Below, piece by piece: positions 51,691 to 60,407 of a stretch of DNA of 64,000 nucleotides. The stretch covers positions 372,001-436,000 of the forward strand of contig NZ_VCEI01000021.1 of NCBI RefSeq assembly GCF_005860765.1, written 5' to 3'. The notes beneath the pieces were generated by a model. It was not told the DNA's origin. It was given only the letters and a program-made list of their open reading frames with translations, and made no database searches. Position numbers and translations under genes: made by a program. Positions within the stretch are counted from its first letter, which is position 1, and the number at the start of each line of letters is the position of its first letter. This stretch comes from Dyadobacter sediminis. Lineage in GTDB: Bacteria; Bacteroidota; Bacteroidia; Cytophagales; Spirosomataceae.

Positions 51691-52605
51691 TCATGGCATG
51701 CAGTGCTGAATGTATTTCAGAATCAGTTGATATTCATCAGCATGAAACCATTTGAAATTACCCTGGTGACGAAACCAGGTTAACTGGCGTTTTGCATATC
51801 TTCTGGAATTCTGTTTCAGTAATCTGATCATTTCTTCTTTGTCATACTGGCCGTCCAGAAAGCCGTAAACTTCTTTGTAACCCACTGTTTGTAGCGCATG
51901 ATGTGATCTGTAAGCAATCAGTTCCTTTGCTTCTTCAATCAATCCTTCTTTCAGCATCACATCCATCCGTGTGTCGATGCGGTTGTAAAGTTCCGTACGC
52001 TCACGGTCTACGGCAATCAGGATTTGCTCAAACGGGCGTTTGCTGTAATCTTTGATATAATACTGGCTGATCGGGATTCCGGAAGTGTGAAAAACTTCCA
52101 ATGCCCTCAGGACTCTTTGCGGATTGGCAATTTCCTTTGTTTGCGAAAACACGGAATCAATTTGCCTGATTTCGTTCTGTAAAGTTTCCAATCCTTCGTC
52201 GGAAAGCCTTTTTGCAAGTGCCTCGCGCAGGCCGGGCAAAGGTGCGGGCAAATTGTCAAGACCTTCCAGAACGGCCTTTATATACAATCCGGAACCGCCC
52301 GTCATAATTACGTAATCATATTTTTCAAACAAAGTTTCCAGGAGTTTCAGTACGTCCCGTTCAAAATCGCCGGCGCTGTAAGATTCTGAAATTGAATGTG
52401 TGTTGATGAAATAGTGCTTTACCTCTTCCAGTTCTTCCGATGAAGGTTTGGCCGTTCCGATGTTCAGTTCACGAAAAAACTGCCGTGAATCTGCCGAGAT
52501 AATTTGTGTTTCGAGTGCTTTTGCAAGTTTTACAGCTAATGCAGTTTTTCCAGCAGCCGTTGGCCCGGCAATTGTAATCAGGTATTTCTTGGAGGTATTT
52601 GGCAT
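51691..52605 (-). CDS. miaA: tRNA dimethylallyltransferase
   Basis: 304 residues from ATG 52605 (MPNTSKKYLITIAG); a longer start at 52659 overlaps the divergent gene. It attaches a dimethylallyl group to A37 of tRNAs reading UNN codons. The P-loop GPTAAGKTA is near residue 11, followed by 'SADSRQFFRELNIGTAKPS' and 'VIMTGGSGLYIKAV', all family signatures; 'NSRRYAKRQLTWFRH' near the C-terminus is also typical. Confidence 0.95.
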   Translation of the reverse strand: MPNTSKKYLITIAGPTAAGKTALAVKLAKALETQIISADSRQFFRELNIGTAKPSSEELEEVKHYFINTHSISESYSAGDFERDVLKLLETLFEKYDYVIMTGGSGLYIKAVLEGLDNLPAPLPGLREALAKRLSDEGLETLQNEIRQIDSVFSQTKEIANPQRVLRALEVFHTSGIPISQYYIKDYSKRPFEQILIAVDRERTELYNRIDTRMDVMLKEGLIEEAKELIAYRSHHALQTVGYKEVYGFLDGQYDKEEMIRLLKQNSRRYAKRQLTWFRHQGNFKWFHADEYQLILKYIQHCMP

Positions 52606-52648
52606 TGTGCTGTTTTTATCTGAATTTATTGCTGTAAAATTAAATATC

Positions 52649-53320
52649 ATGGATTCCAATACATTACTTTTTTTAATTATTACACTCCTTGTGGGCGGAG
52701 TAGGAGGGGCGGCGGTTTATTCCTTTTTCCTGAATCGTAAAGCTGGTAAATCCATTTCCAGCCACGAAGCAACTGTTCTGATTGAGCGGATTGAAAAAGT
52801 GTTCAAGGTCGTAATGGCCGAAGGGTACTTTACTGAAATTTACAATTATGAAAATGATAAAAATATCTGGAACCTGATCAATGACAGGAAAAAAGCGCTG
52901 ATTATAGCCAAAGCAAAAGTGCTTGTCGGTTATGATTTCTCAAAACTGAAATTTCATCCTGTAGAAGGTGAACGCCGGATTATAATTGATTTCTTTCCAA
53001 AGCCGGAAATTCTTTCAATCGATACGGATTACAAGTTTTACGACATTGAACAAGGCTGGCTGAACCGGTTTCAGAGTGATGACTATACGGCTATTCTGAA
53101 TGAAGCCAAGCAGACCATGAATGACAAGGCCATGCAAAGCGATCTGCCCAGGATTGCAGGAAATCAGGTGCAGCTAATGATTTTTCAGCTTGCAGCAAGC
53201 ATGAACTGGAAAATAGAACTTCAGCTTTCGGAAAGTAACAGAATCATGCTGGAAGAGTATGCAAGTTACCGGATAACAGAAGCCGAAATTGATTTTTTAA
53301 AAACCGAGAAGGATAAGTAG
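52649..53320 (+). CDS. DUF4230 family membrane-anchored protein
   Basis: 223 residues from ATG 52649; upstream starts would overlap miaA. One N-terminal membrane helix (~5-27, LLFLIITLLVGGVGGAAVYSF) and a domain with 'AEGYFTEIYNY', 'KALIIAKAKVLVGYDFSKL', 'IIDFFPKPEILSID' and 'YFDI/YDIEQGWLNRF', as in DUF4230 proteins. Function of the family is unknown. Start only 43 bases from the divergent miaA start. Confidence 0.85.
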   Translation: MDSNTLLFLIITLLVGGVGGAAVYSFFLNRKAGKSISSHEATVLIERIEKVFKVVMAEGYFTEIYNYENDKNIWNLINDRKKALIIAKAKVLVGYDFSKLKFHPVEGERRIIIDFFPKPEILSIDTDYKFYDIEQGWLNRFQSDDYTAILNEAKQTMNDKAMQSDLPRIAGNQVQLMIFQLAASMNWKIELQLSESNRIMLEEYASYRITEAEIDFLKTEKDK

Positions 53321-53436
53321 TTTTTTTTACATAATTTATGGCTGAAACTGGCTTTTTCTCGTCACGATCCAATTTTCCTGCGTAACAATTTTTACAATTT
53401 CACCTTTAATTTAATTCACTTATAAACCTTAACATT

Positions 53437-54042
53437 ATGTTCAAAAGATTATTACTGATTGCCTGGGTTGGTTTGATGGTATTCATGGTCAGCTGTAAAG
53501 GTCCGCAAGGAGAAGTTGGCCCGCAAGGGGAAAAGGGAGATACCGGAGCAGCCGGACCTGCAGGCCCTGCCGGAGAAGACGGAACTTCCGGCGGCGGCGC
53601 ATTGATTATTTCTTCTGGCGCGGATGCAACGGATTCTACGGGTGGTTACATCACCGGAATATCTGAGCTGACTGCAGCTGACGACAGTTTGTTACAATCG
53701 TCTGCAGTGCTTGTTTATATCAAGGCACAAGGCGTATATTGGCCGCTTCCGGGCGTTGTCAGCTTTGGCAACAATACTGTAAGTAATTTCACTTTTATTC
53801 ACGGTATTGAAGAGAGCACCTTTTTCGTTCAGCTTATTCAGACGAACTGGTCAGAGCAAGAATTGGAAAATGCTCCGGAACGTGATTTTGAAGATGTTCG
53901 TGTTGTTATTATTCCTGGAACCATACTGGGCAGGATGAACGGGCAGATTAATCTGAAAAGTTACGAAGAAACCATTGCTGCACTTGGGTTAACCGACAAG
54001 GATACCAAATTTGGCAAGAAGATTAAGCTAGTAAAGAAGTAA
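53437..54042 (+). CDS. Collagen-like lipoprotein
   Basis: 201 residues. A lipoprotein signal with lipobox MVSC (Cys ~21) is followed at once by a short collagen-like Gly-x-y stretch, nine triplets such as GPQGEVGPQGEKGDTGAAGP, then a Gly/Ser linker. The C-terminal ~150 residues form a beta-rich domain ('VYWPLPGVVSFGNNTVSNF') with no known family. Probably an outer-membrane surface lipoprotein whose Gly-x-y part may trimerise, though nine triplets is short for a stable triple helix. Confidence 0.85.
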   Translation: MFKRLLLIAWVGLMVFMVSCKGPQGEVGPQGEKGDTGAAGPAGPAGEDGTSGGGALIISSGADATDSTGGYITGISELTAADDSLLQSSAVLVYIKAQGVYWPLPGVVSFGNNTVSNFTFIHGIEESTFFVQLIQTNWSEQELENAPERDFEDVRVVIIPGTILGRMNGQINLKSYEETIAALGLTDKDTKFGKKIKLVKK

Positions 54043-54077
54043 TGAAATTACAGGATTAAATACTTTCATATACTGCT

Positions 54078-54115
54078 AAAAAGCAAAAGGCTCCATTTGG
54101 AGCCTTTTGCTTTTT
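54078..54115. terminator. Bidirectional terminator between collagen-like gene and gldN
   Basis: Eighteen-base perfect arms 54078-54095 and 54098-54115 (core AAAAGGCTCCA), two-base loop, T runs on both sides. Ends the lipoprotein gene and the gld operon. Confidence 0.9.
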
Positions 54116-54141
54116 ATGAACTTACGTTACTGAATGCCATC

Positions 54142-55209
54142 TTAGTATTCCCAAAGACCGTGTTCCAATTCCATTAACTCCTGTTCGTAGTTAAGGGATT
54201 TGATAAGCGCTTCTTTTTCACCATTGTAAATGTCAAGAAATGCTTTGTCATTGGCATTTGAAAACTTGGTAATACGTCCGTAGAAAAGGCGAAGGTCAAA
54301 AGCATCTGCAAGGTTTTTGTTCTGTGCAGTATTGTGCGTGTTATACCAGATATACTTTTTAGGATCACTTCTGAACAGTCTTTCAACATCTTTGTAACGG
54401 AAAGAAGCTACGGGAAGCTCCAAACCTGTGGAAGTTTGTTCTGACGGAAGAACGATGGACAATGACTGAATATCATTGTACAAACGTGATCTTTTTTTAT
54501 CAAAAGTCCAGTCTTCCTTAATCTCCAGAATCGTCAATTGATCAGGAAAGTATTCTTCTTCGGTTGCAGCAACCTGCGTTTGGAAAGTATCTACTTTCGG
54601 TGCTTCCGGAGCCGGCAGTTCCTCTTTGGCAACTTCGGTCTTTTTAGCATTTTTCTTGGTAGATTTTTTCTTTGGAGGTCCCCAGCCATCGTCTACAGCT
54701 TCTTCCTTCTGAGCATCTTTTTTAGCAGTGTTTCCCCAGCCATCATCCGTTGCGGCGGGAGCCTGCTTGGTAGCATCTGCTTTGGGAGCAGCACCCCAGC
54801 TGTCATCTGTTTTGGCTGGTTCGCCAAACCCTGCTGCGAGTTCTTCAGCAGATAATCCTGCGGTCTGATTAGGAATCAGAATGCGCTTGTGCAGTTCCTC
54901 CGGAGTAATTTTGGTTGTACAGGAGTCATTGGTATAAGCATCAATCAATCCCGCTTTGGCAGCATCCAGAAGATAGCGTGTAATCTCGTTATTTTTTGAG
55001 AACATGGAAATGTTCTGTTTTTCTTTAAGATCAACTCTTCTCCACAACGTTTTCTTCATCATTACATCCCCGTTTTCGATCGGGCGGGCAGAAAACTGGT
55101 TTGCAGTAGAATCTACTTTCTCCTGAGCAAAAGCAGCACTGGTTCCCAGAGATAAAGACAGCAATGACCATGCAATCGTTTTTCCGTTCATTCTTCTCAT
55201 ATCATACAT
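54142..55209 (-). CDS. gldN: Gliding motility/T9SS protein GldN
   Basis: 355 residues from ATG 55209; ATGs at 55200 and 55191 are also possible and all give a signal peptide ending SAAFAQ. GldN (PorN) binds GldK to make the large periplasmic ring of the T9SS. Family parts are seen: 'VMMKKTLWRRVDLKEKQN', 'TRYLLDAAKAGLIDAYTND' and the C-terminal 'QLTILEIKEDWTFDKKRSR', 'DAFDLRLFYGRI', 'FLDIYNGEKEALIKSLNYEQELMELEHGLW'. Between them (~135-235) is a low-complexity, Lys/Ala/Asp-rich insertion with three DD-x-WG units that are not in usual GldN. Directly follows gldM. Confidence 0.93.
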   Translation of the reverse strand: MYDMRRMNGKTIAWSLLSLSLGTSAAFAQEKVDSTANQFSARPIENGDVMMKKTLWRRVDLKEKQNISMFSKNNEITRYLLDAAKAGLIDAYTNDSCTTKITPEELHKRILIPNQTAGLSAEELAAGFGEPAKTDDSWGAAPKADATKQAPAATDDGWGNTAKKDAQKEEAVDDGWGPPKKKSTKKNAKKTEVAKEELPAPEAPKVDTFQTQVAATEEEYFPDQLTILEIKEDWTFDKKRSRLYNDIQSLSIVLPSEQTSTGLELPVASFRYKDVERLFRSDPKKYIWYNTHNTAQNKNLADAFDLRLFYGRITKFSNANDKAFLDIYNGEKEALIKSLNYEQELMELEHGLWEY

Positions 55210-55246
55210 AAGGTTGTATTGTCTAAGCAACGCACAACTAGAAAAA

Positions 55247-56839
55247 TTAGTATAAGGGAACAGTACGAGTTTGATTTCCCATTTCAACTTCGCTGACAGC
55301 GCCTTTGAAGTTCTGACGTTCTACTTTTAAGATAGAAACTACATAACGGTCGCCGGGTTGTGCCTGTTGTGCCAGAGATGAAATTGAACCTCCTCCGCCA
55401 TTCAGGGTTACGCCATTGATACGGCGGGCACCACGGGCAAGAGAAATTTCCACTTGTGAAACTCTGAATTTAGCATCCTCAGGAGAGAAGTTTCTGAAAC
55501 TTTCATCAGCCACGGCAACAACCTGAATACTTCTTGCGCCGGATGCCGGTGCACCTTTGCGTTCATCAAATGCAGCTCCGTTTACCCGGATTTCAAGAGA
55601 TGGCTTTGGCACACGGTTCACTCGGAAAGGCTCTGATCCAAGAACATTCCCTGCATTGCTTACCGTAATATTCAGCTGAGCTCTGTTCGGTACAATTGTA
55701 AATTTACCTTTTTGGCCACTTGGAATGATTTCTCCGCCATCCGTTGAAAAGTTTGGTGCCCAAAGTGCACCCAAAGCCGGACTTTGAATGCTCAGTTTAT
55801 TAGCACATCCCAAATACAAAGGAGGCAACGTTCCGGTTTCAATCTGATAAGAAGGTTTAACTACAAAGTATTCCTGTCTCATCACATATGTAGTATCTCT
55901 TCCGGATGCGGTAGGAATTGTAATCCTTCCCTGAAGTTCTTTGCGGGCAATTCCTTCTGCGTTATAGCCGCCGCCCTGAGCTGTAAATTCGATCAGACCC
56001 ACGCCATTTTCTACTCTTACAGCATTACCGTTAAGGCTCATGCGAGGCGTAATTCCGGATGCGGAAGCGGCAATAAACATTTGTCCTTTGAATTTGGTAC
56101 CAGCAACAACCGTTTTGGCATCTGCACTTACCATAGCAAGTACACGATCAAATTTGATATCTGCAGCACCAACTTTACTTGCAAGATAGTTCAGAACTTC
56201 ACCCTCCATACGGCGGATATCCGTTTGTTTCTGACTTAAAACGGCCAGAGCAGCTGCTACGGGTGTTTCTTCAAAATTCAATTCAGCAAAGTCCTTGTTT
56301 CTCTGATCTTTGTTGCCCTTTGCAACAGGATCTTCTTTTCCGTCCAAAGCAAGCGGCTGAAATTTGGTCGGAATCATGGAGTTTAATTCTGCGGTATAGT
56401 CATTCAACGTTTTTTTCAATTGGTATGCTTTGCCGTTTTTTCTGCCTCCTACCATCAATTCCGCAACTTTACTTGCTTCTTCAGGATTTTTGATAGCTCC
56501 TTCTTCATTAAGCCCGCCACCTGCCTTTGCAGTTATTTCTTCCTTTAAAGCATTGATATCGTTAATAATATCAGAAGAATACTTGCGAACCTGATCAGCC
56601 TGCTTTATGACTGCTACGTCAGCAGCACGGTTTCCCGATTTTTCAACTGCTGCTTTTATTTTTAATACAGTTTCCTGGTTTATTCTATTAGCTGCTCCGG
56701 AGGATAGTTCCAAAGAATTGTTCAGAAGAATGAATTTTTCTATAATGGCTGAACTTACCTGTAATGCAAGCATTGCGGTGAGTACCAGATACATCATGCC
56801 AATCATCTTTTGACGGGGTGTTTCTTTTCCACCTGCCAT
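55247..56839 (-). CDS. gldM: Gliding motility/T9SS motor protein GldM
   Basis: 530 residues. GldM (PorM) forms a dimer that spans the inner membrane and crosses the periplasm to the GldK/N ring. One membrane helix near ~12-34 (KMIGMMYLVLTAMLALQVSSA) follows the 'AGGKETPRQ' start typical of the family. Four periplasmic domains follow; 'GLNEEGAIKNPEEASK' and 'MSLNGNAVRVENGVGLIEFTAQGGGYN' are family-like. Together with GldL it forms the proton-driven motor. Follows gldL by 98 bases. Confidence 0.95.
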   Translation of the reverse strand: MAGGKETPRQKMIGMMYLVLTAMLALQVSSAIIEKFILLNNSLELSSGAANRINQETVLKIKAAVEKSGNRAADVAVIKQADQVRKYSSDIINDINALKEEITAKAGGGLNEEGAIKNPEEASKVAELMVGGRKNGKAYQLKKTLNDYTAELNSMIPTKFQPLALDGKEDPVAKGNKDQRNKDFAELNFEETPVAAALAVLSQKQTDIRRMEGEVLNYLASKVGAADIKFDRVLAMVSADAKTVVAGTKFKGQMFIAASASGITPRMSLNGNAVRVENGVGLIEFTAQGGGYNAEGIARKELQGRITIPTASGRDTTYVMRQEYFVVKPSYQIETGTLPPLYLGCANKLSIQSPALGALWAPNFSTDGGEIIPSGQKGKFTIVPNRAQLNITVSNAGNVLGSEPFRVNRVPKPSLEIRVNGAAFDERKGAPASGARSIQVVAVADESFRNFSPEDAKFRVSQVEISLARGARRINGVTLNGGGGSISSLAQQAQPGDRYVVSILKVERQNFKGAVSEVEMGNQTRTVPLY

Positions 56840-56937
56840 ATTGTTCAGTAATCAGTTATCAGTGATTAAATAATTTATTTTATAACAAGCCGCTGTAATT
56901 CCCAATGGTAACTTACAAGTAGTCTGTTACCCTTTTT

Positions 56938-57753
56938 TTACGCATTTCCGCGCATGGCAGTCAGCATATTGCCATAAATGCTGTTCAGCGACGAAATATT
57001 GGTTGTCAGTTTAGACATTTCGTTTTTGAACACTTGAGATTCCTTGGTAGCGTCAGCCATATTCGCCATTGCTGCTGTCAGGTTACCGTAAAATGCGTTC
57101 ATTGCTTTAAGGTGTTTGGTTGTATCCTGCAGTTCAAGTTCATAAACTGCATTCAAAGCACCCATATTCTTGGTGATCTGCTGAAACTGTTCCCGGTAGG
57201 ATTGTGCATCTTTGGTTGCGTCAGCCATAGAAGTCATGGCATTGATAGCAACTCCGTATGACTTGTTCATATCGTTGATTGCAGTAGATGCATTCTTTAC
57301 ATTCTTGGCATAATCGTTGGTTGCAACCGTAGCATCCGTCAGGTCAGTAATTTTGCCTACTGTATCCGACAAATTTTTAAAACCTTTGCCCAGGCTGTCA
57401 AAAATCTCAGGTGAAATCTTTGCATTGTCCAGCATGTTGTCAAGCTTGGTAGTAACGCCACTTCCGCCGGTTGTTGAAAGACGGCTAACTGCCGGCCCAC
57501 TGTAATCATCAGCAAGTTCAGGATACACACGAGTCCAATCCGGATCTCTGTCAGCAGACTGGGTTAATGTCTGAATTGCATAAAGTAAAAAGATTAAAAC
57601 CTCAGTTCCCAAACCAAGGGTCAACATCGGGCCTCCTCCGTCCCAGTGCTGTATTTTAAATAAAGCTCCTAAAATAACAACGGCAGCACCCGCGCTATAT
57701 ATGGTTGGTACCAGTTTATCCCAAAAAAAACTAGGTCCGCTATTCTTAGCCAT
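56938..57753 (-). CDS. gldL: Gliding motility/T9SS motor protein GldL
   Basis: 271 residues. GldL (PorL) is the stator-like inner-membrane part of the T9SS motor, with two membrane helices near ~14-34 and ~46-66. Polar residues within or next to them that could take part in proton flow are Lys33, His36 and Glu51 (KIQHW; LGTEVLIF). The long C-terminal cytoplasmic part (~70-271) is a helical/coiled-coil region with repeats such as 'SMADATKDAQSYREQF' and 'NMADATKESQVFKNEM'. It begins 120 bases after gldK, with a terminator-like hairpin between them. Confidence 0.94.
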   Translation of the reverse strand: MAKNSGPSFFWDKLVPTIYSAGAAVVILGALFKIQHWDGGGPMLTLGLGTEVLIFLLYAIQTLTQSADRDPDWTRVYPELADDYSGPAVSRLSTTGGSGVTTKLDNMLDNAKISPEIFDSLGKGFKNLSDTVGKITDLTDATVATNDYAKNVKNASTAINDMNKSYGVAINAMTSMADATKDAQSYREQFQQITKNMGALNAVYELELQDTTKHLKAMNAFYGNLTAAMANMADATKESQVFKNEMSKLTTNISSLNSIYGNMLTAMRGNA

Positions 57754-57822
57754 ACGAAATAAAATCAGTTATTGTGAATAAATAGAAATTGATAAAGAAA
57801 AGAATTGATTTGAAAAGCCCGT

Positions 57823-57860
57823 AAAAAAGAAGCAGAGTACAAGAACACTGCTTCTTTTTT
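57823..57860 (-). terminator. Terminator-like hairpin between gldK and gldL
   Basis: Thirteen-base perfect arms AAAAAAGAAGCAG and CTGCTTCTTTTTT, in minus-strand order, with a 12-base loop and T run at the 3' end. It lies inside the 120-base gap downstream of gldK and upstream of gldL, in the direction of transcription, so it could end part of the transcripts. Confidence 0.7.
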
Positions 57861-57873
57861 AAGAAAAGTAAGT

Positions 57874-58947
57874 TTAGCGACGACGTGCTCCCGCACCACC
57901 ACGATCGTTTACATTATCCATTACACAGCGAAAGCCTATAAAAGCACGACGTTCCGTTTCATATTCGAATGTACGCGTACCGGTCTGAAGATAATAAGCA
58001 ATGTCTTTCCATGATCCGCCTTTAACAACCTTACGCGGTTCGTCCGGATTGTTGTACTGCGGGTTCATATCCCATACAATTGCAGTTGCATTGTCAGTAT
58101 ATGCGTCGGAAGTCCATTCCGCTACGTTTCCCGCCATGTTATACAATCCGAAGTCATTCGGGTTATAGGCATTGGCCGGTGCAGTATAAGGATAGCCGTC
58201 TGCATCGTAATTCCCTCTTTGCGGTTTGAAATTGGCCAGAAAGCATCCTTTTGCATTCATTGTATACGGATTTCCCCAAGGATACTTGGCAACGGCACGT
58301 CCTCCGCGGGCAGCCCATTCCCATTCCGCTTCTGTAGGAAGGCGAAATCCTGTGGAGTTGAACTGGCCTTCTTTATTCTGAAAATCATGCAAAAGATTGG
58401 TACGCCATTTGGAAAAATATTCTGCACCGGTCCAGCTTACGCCCACAACAGGGTAAGTATCAAAGCCCGGATGCTGATAGTAATATTCCACAAACGGATC
58501 ACCGTTGGAGTAGGCAAAATCTTTTTTCCAGACTGTTGTATCAGGATAGTATTTCGCCATGATTTCTTCTTCGCCAAGCACCGAAACCGAATCAACAAGC
58601 AATGCATTGACGAACTGACGATATTCGTTATTGGTGATTTCAGTGTCATCCATAAAGAATGAACTGATTGTTACACGACGGTTCATGTTGTTCATTGAAG
58701 AAGCAATGTCTTCGTCTGCTTGGCCCATTACGAAAGAACCGGATGGAACCACAACCATTCCTGCAGGCGTCGTTTGTTTGTAACCTTTACGTGCAGTTGC
58801 TGTAATTTCTCCATTTGAAATCCCGCTTTCTTCCTTTCCTCCCTTGCCAAATTTACTCTTGATAAATCCGCAACTTTGCATGAGCATAAGAGCGGCTATC
58901 AAAAGCAGACTTTTGACTCCATTCCGATAGAACACTTTCACATTCAT
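57874..58947 (-). CDS. gldK: Gliding motility/T9SS lipoprotein GldK
   Basis: 357 residues. A lipoprotein signal ends at lipobox LMQSC (Cys ~26). GldK (PorK) is the outer-membrane lipoprotein of the ring with GldN. A formylglycine-generating-enzyme (FGE)-like sulfatase-modifying domain follows: 'MVVVPSGSFVMGQADED', 'DDTEITNNEYRQFV', 'RLPTEAEWEWAARGG', 'NMAGNVAEWTSDAY' and 'VVKGGSWKD'. It lacks the catalytic Cys pair of FGE, as usual in GldK. It is first in the gldKLMN operon; upstream is a 352-base gap to the PorP/SprF gene. Confidence 0.95.
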   Translation of the reverse strand: MNVKVFYRNGVKSLLLIAALMLMQSCGFIKSKFGKGGKEESGISNGEITATARKGYKQTTPAGMVVVPSGSFVMGQADEDIASSMNNMNRRVTISSFFMDDTEITNNEYRQFVNALLVDSVSVLGEEEIMAKYYPDTTVWKKDFAYSNGDPFVEYYYQHPGFDTYPVVGVSWTGAEYFSKWRTNLLHDFQNKEGQFNSTGFRLPTEAEWEWAARGGRAVAKYPWGNPYTMNAKGCFLANFKPQRGNYDADGYPYTAPANAYNPNDFGLYNMAGNVAEWTSDAYTDNATAIVWDMNPQYNNPDEPRKVVKGGSWKDIAYYLQTGTRTFEYETERRAFIGFRCVMDNVNDRGGAGARRR

Positions 58948-59299
58948 AGTGGTTTTGTAAAATTTAAATAATAAAATGTTAGCCTAAAAACGTCGACCAA
59001 TGATATATAGTATACTGGAAATAAAACAAAAAGTAACAATCCTAATCAAGAATTCGCAAGCCGGAACAAGTGGAAGAAGCTTTCCTTAATCCTGCTTAAT
59101 CAGACATTAAACGAGTTAACGTAAGAAAATTGCAATTGGTATACACTGGTTTACTTTACAAATATAAATTAAGTTTGTCAAACTGATTCTCCATAATTAC
59201 CAAGTGGGTTATAAAAAATAATGTTTAATCAATTAAAACTTATTTTTTTGCTCCCGCCCGTATATAAACTCAATATATTATGGATACAATTTTCTATGC
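58948..59299. other. 352-base gap between porP/sprF-like gene and gldK
   Basis: No reading frame of interest on either strand. AT-rich. A TATATTTG word (minus strand, 59166-59159) fits the -7 consensus, 212 bases before the gldK ATG, but no TTTG lies 19-21 bases upstream of it (CAAA at 59179-59182 is at 12 bases). Nothing else seen: no hairpin with a T run that would separate the two genes. Confidence 0.5.
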
Positions 59300-60277
59300 C
59301 TAAAACCTGAAACGCGGCGTTCTGATGATGGTCTTTTTACCCATTTTTGGCGGTTGCAATGCGTAAGACAGCATTACTTCAAAAGACGACGGGGATTTTA
59401 CCTTGTTTCCTCCGATTACAAAGTCATATGCGCCGGATAATCGGAGTGACTGGTCCGGAAGCAAATACAAACCGCCCATCAGAATGGCATAAGTATCTTG
59501 TTGCCTGTATGTTGCGCCAACCCAGTAACGTTTGTTGTAAGTGACCGTTGCACCGCCTTCTGCCGAAACAGTGCTGATATCGGATTTTACAAGCACAATC
59601 GGTTGAATATCGAGCAGATAACCCAATCCAATATTTACACCTGCATTAAAGTATAGCGTTCTTGGAAGCGGGTTTGTTGCTGTTTCAGAACCGATCTGAT
59701 ATTTTGGTTTCAAAAGATGGTTTAAAGAAACACCGGCATAAAAAGCATCACTTTCATAACGTGCTCCGACTGCAAAATCAGGGTTGATTTCGGAAATAAC
59801 GCCGGTCTGGATCAGCGGATCATCCTCGTCCCGGGCTCTCAGCTTGCCATAATCAATAGACTGTCGGAACAAACCAGCACTGGCTCCAACCTGAAAGTTG
59901 CCGCCGGCCAGAGGAAAATGGTATGCTGCCGAAATCTTGAAATCCTGATCAGTCCGAGGTCCGCTTTTATCGTTTAATGCATAAAATCCGATACTGAAAT
60001 TTTTAATCGGCATACTGAACGAAAACAATTGCGTGGAAAGTGCACCGCCGTCATCATTCGTATTGGTTCCCTGATATCCTGCGTATTGTGTTCTGTGCGT
60101 CAGCTGAAACTGGGTCAGATTACCGGCTCCGGCAGCAGCGGGGTTCAGATAAAGCTGGTTTAAGGAAAACAAACTGAACTGGGCATCTTTCTGTGCCATT
60201 GCACATGGCATTGTAAAAAGTAATATTGCAAGCAGCAGGTTATATTTGGTACTTCGAATAATAGACGTCAAAGTCAT
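59300..60277 (-). CDS. PorP/SprF family T9SS outer-membrane protein
   Basis: 325 residues. Signal peptide ends CAMAQ (~28), and the mature start 'KDAQFSLFSLNQLYLNPAAAGAG' is the family hallmark. The barrel continues with 'LTQFQLTHRTQYAGYQG', 'FSIGFYALNDKSGPRTDQDF', 'HFPLAGGNFQVGASAGLF' and ends in phenylalanine (RTPRFRF), as outer-membrane barrels do. PorP/SprF proteins anchor T9SS proteins (type B cargo or the PorE/PG-binding link). Immediate upstream neighbour of gldK in the same direction. Confidence 0.9.
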   Translation of the reverse strand: MTLTSIIRSTKYNLLLAILLFTMPCAMAQKDAQFSLFSLNQLYLNPAAAGAGNLTQFQLTHRTQYAGYQGTNTNDDGGALSTQLFSFSMPIKNFSIGFYALNDKSGPRTDQDFKISAAYHFPLAGGNFQVGASAGLFRQSIDYGKLRARDEDDPLIQTGVISEINPDFAVGARYESDAFYAGVSLNHLLKPKYQIGSETATNPLPRTLYFNAGVNIGLGYLLDIQPIVLVKSDISTVSAEGGATVTYNKRYWVGATYRQQDTYAILMGGLYLLPDQSLRLSGAYDFVIGGNKVKSPSSFEVMLSYALQPPKMGKKTIIRTPRFRF

Positions 60278-60357
60278 GCCTGTGAGATTGGTTTAAGAAC
60301 ACGCCGGTAGTTTTCGGATTTCATTTATAACGCATATTGCTTAAAAAAATTGATAAA

Positions 60358-60400
60358 ATCACAAAAAAGCCCCGGAAAATTTCCGGGGCTTTTTTGTGAT
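60358..60400. terminator. Bidirectional terminator after hemD
   Basis: Twenty-one-base perfect arms 60358-60378 and 60380-60400 (core AGCCCCGG), T runs at both ends. On the minus strand it follows the hemD stop at 60408, so the PorP/SprF gene has its own transcription unit. Confidence 0.9.
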
Positions 60401-60407
60401 TTTACGG

